Source: CAZDDI01 sp964504195 (GTDB lineage Bacteria > Chloroflexota > Anaerolineae > B4-G1 > SLSP01). From it: a DNA stretch of 16,501 nt. Position numbers and translations under genes: made by a program. Location: positions 1 to 16,501 of the forward strand of contig CAZDDI010000081.1 of assembly GCA_964504195.1 (NCBI GenBank), given 5' to 3'. Below are positions 6,388 to 13,900 of the stretch, piece by piece. Numbering within the stretch: position 1 is the stretch's first letter; each line of letters opens with the position of its first letter. Below the pieces are notes generated by a model, which ran no database searches, had not been told where the DNA came from, and saw nothing but the letters and a program-made list of their open reading frames with translations.

Positions 6388-7044
6388 ATGCTGGTAAAAG
6401 ATCGCATGACTAGGGATCCAATCACCATCAATTCAGATATGCCGGTGTCTGAGGCCCTCAATCTGATGAACGAGCGGCGCATTCGCCGGTTGCCTATTAT
6501 GAATAAAGAGGGGTACTTGGAGGGCATTGTCTCTAAAGAAGATCTGCTTCAGGCTTCGCCGTCTTCGGCTACCAGCCTAAGCATTCACGAGATCGGGTAC
6601 TTACTCTCTAAACTCAAGGTCGCCGAGATTATGACTCAAAAGGTTGTCACCATCGAAGTCGATGCGCCTATTGAAGAGGCAGCGTTGTTGATGTCCGACA
6701 GTAAAATTGGCGGATTGCCGGTTATGCAAGATGGGAAAATGGTGGGCATTATTACCGAGACGGATGTGTTCAAGGTGATGTTGGAAATGTTGGGGGCGCG
6801 TGACAAGGGGTTGCGCCTCTCACTCGAACTTCCCGACGAACCGGGCCAGCTCAGCCGTGTCAGTGGTAAAATTGCGGCGATGGGCGGGGATATTGTGGCA
6901 CTGGGCACCTTCATTGGTGAGACCGCCGCAGATGCGTGCGACACGGCGGTTTTGACTATCAAGGTACGTTATATAGACCCGGATGCACTACGGCAGGCGA
7001 TGGAAGACCTGGGTCTCAAGGTGCGCAGTATCCTCGATGTTTAA
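6388..7044 (+). CDS. Tandem CBS-domain protein with C-terminal ACT domain (AcuB-like), copy 1
   Basis: This 218-residue cytosolic protein has CBS motif 1 at about 1-60 (MLVKDRM..DPITI, IRRLPIM, GIVSKEDLL). CBS motif 2 is at about 77-135 (VAEIMTQKVVTI, IGGLPVM, VGIITETDVFK). An ACT-type region follows at about 140-218 (LRLSLELPDEPGQLSRVSGK, then MGGDIVALGTF). CBS pairs bind adenosine nucleotides and ACT domains bind small ligands such as amino acids, so this is a likely metabolite-sensing regulator. The target is not evident. The ATG follows AAGGAG (6375-6380) by seven bases. A close paralogue lies directly downstream. The family includes proteins annotated AcuB, but nothing here ties it to acetoin use. 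Confidence 0.85.
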   Translation: MLVKDRMTRDPITINSDMPVSEALNLMNERRIRRLPIMNKEGYLEGIVSKEDLLQASPSSATSLSIHEIGYLLSKLKVAEIMTQKVVTIEVDAPIEEAALLMSDSKIGGLPVMQDGKMVGIITETDVFKVMLEMLGARDKGLRLSLELPDEPGQLSRVSGKIAAMGGDIVALGTFIGETAADACDTAVLTIKVRYIDPDALRQAMEDLGLKVRSILDV

Positions 7045-7063
7045 GGGTATGTCGTCAACCATC

Positions 7064-7095
7064 ACGCCTCCCCTGAATCATCCGGTGGGAGGCGT
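7064..7095 (+). terminator. Stem-loop between the two CBS genes, possible terminator or attenuator
   Basis: Perfect 9-base arms ACGCCTCCC (7064-7072) and GGGAGGCGT (7087-7095) lie 19 bases after the stop of the first CBS gene. The stem is GC-rich but no clear U-run follows, so it may only slow transcription or protect the upstream message. Confidence 0.45.
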
Positions 7096-7114
7096 TATGA
7101 TGTGCGTGAGAGGG

Positions 7115-7142
7115 TTGCGCAGCGGGGCGAATATGCTATCAT
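7115..7142 (+). promoter_or_regulatory. Candidate sigma-70-type promoter for second CBS gene
   Basis: TTGCGC (7115-7120), a 16-base spacer and TATCAT (7137-7142, 5 of 6 to TATAAT) stand about 60 bases before the ATG at 7204 and after the stem-loop at 7064-7095. The -35 box is weak. A similar TTGCG-type -35 occurs upstream of the gene at 8409. Confidence 0.35.
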
Positions 7143-7203
7143 CAGAGATGAAAATTTTACACTTCTCGCATGCTGATTTGCTCAATATGAAAGAGAGACA
7201 ATA

Positions 7204-7848
7204 ATGTTAGTCAAGCAACGGATGTATCCTAATCCATTCACGATAGCACCGGAAACGCCGGTCAGCGAAGCATTGAACGCTATCCACGAGCGGCATATCC
7301 GCCGCCTGCCCGTGGTCAATGCTGATGGGGAACTGGTAGGTATTGTTGCTGAAAGAGACTTGCTTTATGCTTCTCCTTCGCCAGTATCGAATCTCAGTCA
7401 GCACGAAAGTGGCTATTTGCTTTCAAAGCTCCAGGTAGCTGAGATTATGACCCGCCAGGTGCGCACCATTCAACAGGATGCGCCGCTCGAAGAGGCTGCC
7501 TGGATCATGGCCGATAACAAAATCGGTTCGCTGCCGGTGCTGGACGGCACGCGGTTGGTGGGTATCCTTACGGAGACGGATGTGTTCAAGACGGTGGTAG
7601 CCATGATGGGGGCCAGAGAGGCGGGACTGCGAATCACATTTACAGTGCAGAATCAGCCGGGCATTTTAGGGCGTATCACGGGCGAAATTGCTGCGCGGGG
7701 CGGTGACATCATCGCGTTAGGCACGTTCTTCGCTGAGGAAACGACTGAGGCCATCGTCACACTTAAGTTACGGGGACTGACACCCGCGGTTGTCGTGAAC
7801 CTGCTCGAAAGTGTGGATGCCCACATGCTTGACATACGGGAAACCTAA
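7204..7848 (+). CDS. Tandem CBS-domain protein with C-terminal ACT domain (AcuB-like), copy 2
   Basis: This 214-residue paralogue of the preceding gene aligns with it without gaps over most of its length; 36 of the first 60 residues are identical by eye. CBS motif 1 is at about 1-60, CBS motif 2 at 77-135 (ILTETDVFK), and an ACT-like region (LRITFTVQNQPGILGRITGE, GGDIIALGTF) at 140-214. The ACT region here is closer to the typical PG-L-----I pattern than in copy 1, and the last 35 residues diverge, so the two may sense different ligands or form heteromers. The start has only a weak purine-rich GAGAGACA upstream. The phosphoesterase gene follows after two bases. Confidence 0.85.
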   Translation: MLVKQRMYPNPFTIAPETPVSEALNAIHERHIRRLPVVNADGELVGIVAERDLLYASPSPVSNLSQHESGYLLSKLQVAEIMTRQVRTIQQDAPLEEAAWIMADNKIGSLPVLDGTRLVGILTETDVFKTVVAMMGAREAGLRITFTVQNQPGILGRITGEIAARGGDIIALGTFFAEETTEAIVTLKLRGLTPAVVVNLLESVDAHMLDIRET

Positions 7849-7850
7849 TC

Positions 7851-8339
7851 ATGCGCATCGGGTTGATTTCCGATACGCATAACCAACATGATAAAATCGT
7901 CTTGGTCGCGCAACGATTTCAGGTAGAAGGTATCCGTATTGTTTTGCACGGTGGTGACATTACCACCCCAGAAAGCCTGGAACCGTTACGTGATTTTGAT
8001 GTCTGGCTGGCCTGGGGTAACATGGATCGCCATGCTGGTTTACCCGATGCTGCTGCCACACTGTTCGGCGCTGGCCGGCTAGCCCCGTTGCATGAGCTCA
8101 CGCTGAACGGGTATGCCATCGCCTTGCTTCACGGAAACGATGAAGCGTTGTTGCAGCAGGTCATCACCAGTAAACGTTATGCTTATGTCATCCATGGGCA
8201 CACCCACGTCTTCCATGACACGCGCCATGGGCCAACGCGTGTTATCAATCCTGGGGCGTTGGGCAACACCGGCTGGCGCGCACCGAGCTATGCCCTCCTC
8301 GACCTGGCTACCGGGGCTTTACAGTATAGGCGTCTGTAA
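7851..8339 (+). CDS. Small metallophosphoesterase, YfcE/MJ0936 type
   Basis: This 162-residue protein is a one-domain calcineurin-like phosphoesterase. All family motifs are present: D8-T-H10, G-G-D36, G-N57-M-D, L-H94-G and G-H117-T-H119, giving a full two-metal site. Relatives hydrolyse phosphodiesters in vitro, including in some cases cyclic nucleotides; the natural substrate is usually unknown. The ATG is only two bases after the stop of the CBS-ACT gene, so translation is probably coupled. The neighbouring cyclic-nucleotide-binding protein makes a nucleotide substrate worth considering, but that is inference. Confidence 0.88.
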   Translation: MRIGLISDTHNQHDKIVLVAQRFQVEGIRIVLHGGDITTPESLEPLRDFDVWLAWGNMDRHAGLPDAAATLFGAGRLAPLHELTLNGYAIALLHGNDEALLQQVITSKRYAYVIHGHTHVFHDTRHGPTRVINPGALGNTGWRAPSYALLDLATGALQYRRL

Positions 8340-8344
8340 TTCAG

Positions 8345-8373
8345 TTGCGTTGAGAACCATTCAACCGTATAAT
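8345..8373 (+). promoter_or_regulatory. Sigma-70-type promoter for the cyclic-nucleotide-binding gene
   Basis: TTGCGT (8345-8350), a 17-base spacer and a perfect TATAAT (8368-8373) lie just after the phosphoesterase stop and about 35 bases before the TTG start at 8409. It is the best promoter match in the window. Confidence 0.6.
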
Positions 8374-8408
8374 GAAGGCAGGTAGCATAAGTATAGCGGA
8401 GGTGTGCG

Positions 8409-8912
8409 TTGCACTTACAAGAGAGTAAACGAGTTCTGCGCGATTCCTACCTGTTCCACGATCTCAATGAGATTCACCTGGATCTGGTATTGATGGTATG
8501 TGAAGAGATGAACTTCATGGCCGGCGAACGGGTTTTCAAGCAAGATGATCCCGGCGACGCGCTATTCATCATCGCCAATGGCAAGGTAGGGATTCTGTTG
8601 GAGGCGGAGGCCCCGAACGGCAAACCGATTCTGGCGGCGGTATTAGGGCCAGGCCAAACCTTTGGTGAGGTTGTACTGGTGGAATCGGGCCAACGCACGG
8701 CTACGGCTAGTTGTCAGACAGATGTACAACTATTGCGGTTGCCTGGAGTGCGGTTGAGCAAGCTCTGCTCTGACTACCCAGAAATCGGTTTTTTAATCAT
8801 GCGCCGGATGGCGGCAGAGCTCACCTTCAAATTACGCGATGCTAACTTAAATATCCGTGAAAAACAGGAAGGGCAATCCACTGCTGAGACAGACACTATG
8901 CCTCCGGTTTGA
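8409..8912 (+). CDS. Stand-alone cyclic-nucleotide-binding (CRP-type sensor) domain protein
   Basis: This 167-residue protein contains one cNMP-binding beta-roll (about 12-120) and a C-terminal helical stretch. The phosphate-binding cassette FGEVVLVESGQRTATA (85-100) keeps the glutamate (E87) and arginine (R96) that contact the ribose and phosphate, so it may really bind cAMP or cGMP. There is no helix-turn-helix as in CRP/FNR regulators and no fused kinase or channel, so it must act through a partner. The start is TTG, chosen because GGAGGT (8398-8403) lies five bases upstream and the domain is complete from there. It has its own promoter and is followed by a strong hairpin. Confidence 0.85.
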   Translation: MHLQESKRVLRDSYLFHDLNEIHLDLVLMVCEEMNFMAGERVFKQDDPGDALFIIANGKVGILLEAEAPNGKPILAAVLGPGQTFGEVVLVESGQRTATASCQTDVQLLRLPGVRLSKLCSDYPEIGFLIMRRMAAELTFKLRDANLNIREKQEGQSTAETDTMPPV

Positions 8913-8920
8913 GTAAGATT

Positions 8921-8960
8921 CGCAAAAAAAGCAACGCCCCCGAATAAATCGGGGGCGTTG
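8921..8960 (-). terminator. Intrinsic terminator of the minus-strand operon
   Basis: Perfect 12-base arms CAACGCCCCCGA (8932-8943) and TCGGGGGCGTTG (8949-8960) with a 5-base ATAAA loop. On the minus strand the stem is followed by CTTTTTTT (complement of 8924-8931), the classic terminator layout, so it should end transcripts from the protease side. On the plus strand no U-run follows, although the stem may still define the end of the cNMP gene message. Confidence 0.8.
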
Positions 8961-9253
8961 TGGTAGTGCCGGGGAAGTAGGTCACTCCTAATAGTAACGC
9001 ACTCAAGTTGCTATCTATGTTTGTAGTGACGCTTGCAATAAGTAGTATAGGATTTATCCTGTACTCTCAATGAATCTCATTAAGTTTAGGGCATAGACCT
9101 GGCAGGTTTTAAGACCTTGAGTTTACAAAACGTCGTTATTCACCAGTAAAACACTACCCTACCCAATTTGGACGAAACCGGCCAGGTCTTAACTTAAGGA
9201 CATTGATAGCCCATTAGCTGACCAAAGGGTGCAAGGTAGCAACGGGTTAACGC
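8961..9253. other. Intergenic region between convergent genes, short repeats only
   Basis: No credible frame on either strand. It contains a small AGGAT/ATCCT palindrome (9049-9060) and perfect 9-base arms AGACCTGGC (9095-9103) and GCCAGGTCT (9181-9189). A CTCATTAAGTT word at 9076-9086 is shared with 339-349, and CTTAACTTAA near 9188 resembles 350-359. It would be the 3' untranslated part of the minus-strand operon. Confidence 0.5.
9095..9189. repeat. Inverted repeat AGACCTGGC/GCCAGGTCT
   Basis: Perfect 9-base arms at 9095-9103 and 9181-9189, 77 bases apart. The left arm runs on as AGGTTTTAAGACC. Words of the type ACCTGGCAGGTTTT are frequent between genes in Anaerolineae as I recall, so this is probably a copy of a dispersed repeat. 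Confidence 0.45.
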
Positions 9254-10264
9254 TTACGCTGTGACGATCTCTGCCCGGAAAAGATCTAAGATCCGCTGGA
9301 TGGGAGTGAAGAGGGTGACATAGTCGGAGCCGGCGAAGAGCTGTCCCACCACGCGCCCTTCCAAATCAAGGATAGCGGAACCGGAATCGCCGGGGGCGCT
9401 CATCCGTCCGGCCATGTACTGTTCCACAAAATACGCGGTTTTGCCATTATAATCCACGCTGGCAGTGACATCAATCTGTTGTACTACACCCTGGGTATGG
9501 CCGGTAGTACGCCCGGCCTTTTGTACTGTCATCCCCAATGCTGGCTCACCGACGCCTGTAGGCAGGCCAATGTTGAGAATGTCGGGCTGGACCAGATCGA
9601 GAGCATCCGGGCGGGCCAGAGCTACATCTACCAGGTTTTTTCCAGGAGTTTGTTGGACGCTTTGCAAGCGATGGGCGGAGCCGGTTGCTCCGGCCAGCGC
9701 ATTGAGCACATCGGCGATAGTCTGGGCGACTTTGCACTGGCCTTGCGCCTGTCCGAAATCCAGCGGAACATACTCTACCAGCGTGCCAATGCGATCATCA
9801 ACCGAGCCACCATCAAGCGGGCCGGGTTGATAAATAGGATCGCCAATTTGCGCCTGGTTGGCTGCAGCTAGGACGTGGTTGTTGCTTAAGATGAATACTT
9901 CTGTACCCCGGCGCAACAATAGTCCGAAGGTGCCTGCCGTAATCTGGTAGTGACCGATGGAGATGCCGGAAAAAGCCGGGCGGTGTCGGGCTTGTGTGGG
10001 TGGTGATTGAAAAGCACGAAGTAAACCGGTCTGCACCACATCTGTGAGCATGCCATCGAGTGATTGGGGTATTACATCGCGCGGTTTGAGGGCTACCCGA
10101 GGCAGCTTCTCGGTCACAGAAACGATTAGGCTGAGCTCGTGTGTATTTGTCGCATCGCAGTTTTTGTATCCTAATCCACAAGCCACCACATTACGTCGCG
10201 CAAATAGATCGGGCAATGCTTGCTGGTAAATCTGACGCGCCTGTGCTAACAGTGTACTATTCAT
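9254..10264 (-). CDS. Nal1-like trypsin-fold serine protease
   Basis: The ATG at 10264 is chosen because GGGGAGG (complement of 10270-10276) lies five bases upstream; it gives 336 residues. The N-terminal 80 residues (VVACGLGYK...LSLIVSVTEKLP...LTDVVQTG) match the pattern of a small domain seen in bacterial relatives of plant Nal1. A trypsin fold follows with an apparent full triad: His130 in LSNNHVLA, Asp213 in NLVDVALA and Ser294 in PGDSGSA. No signal peptide or membrane segment is seen, so the enzyme is probably cytosolic or exported in an unknown way. It lies 74 bases after the response-regulator stop on the same strand, and a minus-strand terminator follows, so it is probably the last gene of the kinase-regulator operon. 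Substrate unknown. Confidence 0.82.
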   Translation of the reverse strand: MNSTLLAQARQIYQQALPDLFARRNVVACGLGYKNCDATNTHELSLIVSVTEKLPRVALKPRDVIPQSLDGMLTDVVQTGLLRAFQSPPTQARHRPAFSGISIGHYQITAGTFGLLLRRGTEVFILSNNHVLAAANQAQIGDPIYQPGPLDGGSVDDRIGTLVEYVPLDFGQAQGQCKVAQTIADVLNALAGATGSAHRLQSVQQTPGKNLVDVALARPDALDLVQPDILNIGLPTGVGEPALGMTVQKAGRTTGHTQGVVQQIDVTASVDYNGKTAYFVEQYMAGRMSAPGDSGSAILDLEGRVVGQLFAGSDYVTLFTPIQRILDLFRAEIVTA

Positions 10265-10338
10265 ATAATCCTCCCCTAAAAAGCGGCAAATTAGCAAATC
10301 TCAAATAGTGAGAGGCGTTTGGAATTTACCCCTACCAT

Positions 10339-10983
10339 TCAATCCAAAAAACCATTTTCCTTAGCGTAGCGCATGAGCTCAGCGCGGCCTTGCAATTCCA
10401 GCTTTCCCATGACGTTGGCGCGATGCGTTTCGACTGTGCGCACACTGATGCATAGGCGCTCGGCGGTCTCACGATTGGTATACCCCATCGCGATCAGTCG
10501 CAACACGTCTATCTCACGCGGGGTTAGAGTATTGAGCGCGGTCTCGTCTCCGTCTGGCGCTGCGGGGGCTGGATTTTGTAACAACAAGCGGGTCATAGTG
10601 GGATGAACGTAGAGCTCCCCACATGCGACGGTGCGTACAGCGGCGACGAGTTCCGCTTCAATAGCGCGTTTGACGATGTAGCCGGAGGCTCCATACTGGA
10701 TGGCTTGGCGCAACAGGCTCTCATCCTCAAAAGCCGTAAGAATGAGGATGCGCGTTTCAGGCGCAATCTGCCGCAGCCGTCGGGTTACCTCGATGCCGCC
10801 AGGATCGGGCATGTTTATATCGAGCAGCAGCACATCGGGGCGCAGACGCGCAGCTTCTTGCAGGGCTGCGTTACCGTCGCCGGCCTCACCCACTACTTGC
10901 ATATCAGGTTCAGCGCTCAACAAGGAACGCAAACCGGCTCGCAAAAGCCCGTGATCATCAGCGATCAGAATCCGCAGGGGCAT
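10339..10983 (-). CDS. NarL/LuxR-family response regulator
   Basis: This 214-residue regulator starts at the ATG at 10983, which follows GGAGG (complement of 10990-10994) by six bases; an upstream in-frame start at 11001 would add only a few basic residues. The receiver domain (1-120) has acidic residues D9 and D10, phosphoacceptor D55 in LLLDINMPD, T83 and K105. A linker leads to a LuxR-type helix-turn-helix (about 150-214) with LTPREIDVLRL and TVETHRANVMGKL. It is almost certainly phosphorylated by the kinase encoded just upstream, whose gene it overlaps by 26 bases. It probably controls transcription; target genes are not evident. Confidence 0.96.
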   Translation of the reverse strand: MPLRILIADDHGLLRAGLRSLLSAEPDMQVVGEAGDGNAALQEAARLRPDVLLLDINMPDPGGIEVTRRLRQIAPETRILILTAFEDESLLRQAIQYGASGYIVKRAIEAELVAAVRTVACGELYVHPTMTRLLLQNPAPAAPDGDETALNTLTPREIDVLRLIAMGYTNRETAERLCISVRTVETHRANVMGKLELQGRAELMRYAKENGFLD

Positions 10984-13900
10984 ACGGCACCTCCGCCGCA
11001 ATAGTCGTACCTATCTCAGGGCGACTTTCGATGATAAGATTACCGCCGAGCATGCGGGCGCGCTCGCGCATCCCCAGTAAACCCAGGCGGCCACGCACAT
11101 TTTCTTCTTCTGTAGCGAAGCCGATGCCATTATCCTCGACAATCAATACAATGAGACCATCACGGCGGGTCAACAACACATCCACCTGCGTAGCCTGCGC
11201 GTGCCGAGCAACATTAGTGAGGGCTTCTTGTGCGATCCGGTATAGAGCTGTTTCCATTTCTTCGGGCAAGCGGGCGTGGCCCAGACCCAGTGTCTCGAAC
11301 TGTGCGGTGATACCGTGTTGCTGCTGGTACTGAGCGACATGCCGCTCCAGGGTGGCAACCAACCCTAGTACATCCAGGTCAGCGGGACGTAGATTCATCG
11401 CCAGCCGATGTATGCCCTCTAAAATCCCTTCGGTCATCTCTACAAGTTCCTGCGCACGTGCGACAATCGCTTCCGGCTGGTGTGCTTCGCGCTCCAACAT
11501 GCTGAGGCGCAGCAAGAAGTAGGAGAGGATTTGCCCGGTCTCGTCGTGGAGCTCGCGGGCGATGTGCGCCCGTTCGGCTTCCTGCATCTCTACCAGCCAG
11601 CGAGATAGGTCTTGCAGTTGGATGCGATTTTGCTCTAGCTGTTCGAATAGCTGGGCATTTTCGATAGCGGTGGCGGCTGGCCCAGCCAGGGAGCTAAGTA
11701 ACCAGACATCTTCTTGGGTAAACGTACCGCGTTCTTTGTTAATAGCTTCCATCGCACCGATGATACCGTCTTTAGTGCGTAGTGGCACACAGAGAATGGA
11801 ACGGGTGACGAAGTTGGCTTCCTGGTCGAATTTATCGAACCAACGCGGATCCTGGCTGACATCGGGGACCCATAATGGTTCTCCATGCTGCACCACCCAC
11901 CCGATAATGCCCTGATCAGCGGGTAAACATTGCCCCAGCACCACATCGGCGCCGACGCCGGAGGCCGCAGCGAAACAGAGTTCGTTCTGGACTTTATCCA
12001 ACAAAACCAGCGAGGTAGCTTCTACTACTAACAGATTGGTAATATGAAAAGTAATCATGTGCAGTGTCTCTTGTAAATCCAGGGACTCTGTAAGCACTTG
12101 CCCTGCCTGATTGAGGACCTGCAGTTCGTAAGCGCGTTGGGTGAGATTATCCTCGGCGCGCTTGCGTTCGGTGACATCTTCTACTACTACGGCAAATTGT
12201 CCCAACTGTGGGCTGAACGCCGACACCGCATAGTAACGCTCCAAAGATTGTGAATAGTTCTCAAATCTTTTCGGTTCACCCAACAACGCCACTGTCCCAA
12301 ATTGTTCAATCCAGTAAGGCTCGGTATTGGGCAATAGTTCCAACACGGTTTTACCCACAATTTCCTCAACGTGCAGGCCAAGAATTTTCTCGAAGGCCGG
12401 GTTTACCTCCAGATAACGATAATCCATCGGTTTGCCATGGGCATCGCAGATGATTTCATGCAAAGCAAAGCCATTGAGCATCTCCTTGAACAGCTGCCGG
12501 TAGCGGGCTTCGCTCTGGCGCAAAGCAGCTTCGGCCAGCTTACGCTCAGTGATGTCTTCGATAATGGCAATGTAGTACTCCGGCGCCCCGCTGAAAGTGC
12601 GTTGTAGTGAGACTGTGATGTTAACCCAAAAAAGACTACCGTTTTTGTGAATATAGCGTTTTTCCAGAGAGAAAGTTTGGATTTCCCCGCGCAGCAACTG
12701 TTCCCCTAACAGGCGGTCGGGTTCTTGATCTTCCGGGGGGGTGATTTCGTGATAGTGCAGGGTCAGCATTTCTTCGTGGGTATAGCCGAGCATCGTGCAG
12801 AACTGCTGGTTCACCCGGATGAAACGCCCATCCAGGCCCGCATGGCTGATACCCACGGCTGCCTGTTCGAAGATGCCTCGGTAGCGGGCTTCACTCTCGC
12901 GCAAAGCGGCTTCGGCTGACTTACGCTCAGTGATATCCAAGGCCGTAAAGGTTACACCTTCCAATAAGTTTTGGGGATTGAGAGGGGTAGAGCGTAGCAA
13001 AATGTCAAGGATGCGCCCATCTTTACATTGAAACTGGGTTTCCGTGCCTCCGGTGCCATACTGTGTGATTAAGGCATACTTCTCGCGGCCAACGCGTTCG
13101 AACTCTTCCTGGCAAGGATAGAGCCGTTGCGAACTCTGCCCATCCAGTTCTGCGGCAGTATAGCCCAACATCCGCTGTAAGCCTTCATTACTCCATTTAA
13201 TTATCCGATCTATCACCAAGCCGATGCCGATAGGCGCAGCGGACAAGATACTGCTAAGCGTGGCTTCGCGCTCTTGAAGGCTTTGGTAGAGCTCCGCTTT
13301 ATGCCATGCCGCAGCGACTTGATTAGCGAACGCGGTGACAGCCGGGAGGTCTTCTTCACGCAACGTGTCCGAAAGTACCGCAAACAACGCGGGAATATAT
13401 CCTTCCAGAGAAAGCGGGGCCACGATAAAACGGAAGGCGTTAAGCTCATGGCAAAGTGTTTCAATAACCGAATGTATTGCGGGGGGGAATATGTCGCGCA
13501 ACATGGCCGGGCCATCGTCTATGAAAATTGCAGATTGTTTGTTAGTAGCGATATCGTAAAGCGGCGAATCGGCAATGGAGACATGGTAATTATGGAGCTG
13601 GATTCCGGTCAAGGTTTCGATGCGAGCCAGTTCAGTCGCTGAATAGCTGGCATACTGAGTACTTAAAATTTGCTGTGGGGCTTCGACGCGATAAATGGCA
13701 CAGTGCATTCCCAACGTTTGCAGCGTTTCTGCCACGGCCATAAAGATGGCTGCGGGGGAGAGCACGGCTTCCATCGCTCGTGCGGCTTCATTGAGTGCAA
13801 CCAGGTGTTGCTCAGCCCGTTTGCGCATATTGATATCTTCAATAACGCTAATAAAGTATACTGGTGTTCCGGCTTCGTCCCGCAGCAGCGAGACGGTGAG

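Noticed and set aside
8932..8960. Plus-strand intrinsic terminator for the cNMP-binding gene
   Set aside because: The stem is perfect, but on the plus strand it is followed by TGGTAGTG, not a T-run; the T-run is on the minus-strand side, so it is assigned to the minus-strand operon.
9465..9871. Two plus-strand open frames of about 120-130 codons opposite the protease gene
   Set aside because: They overlap the catalytic region of the protease on the other strand and show no recognisable domain.
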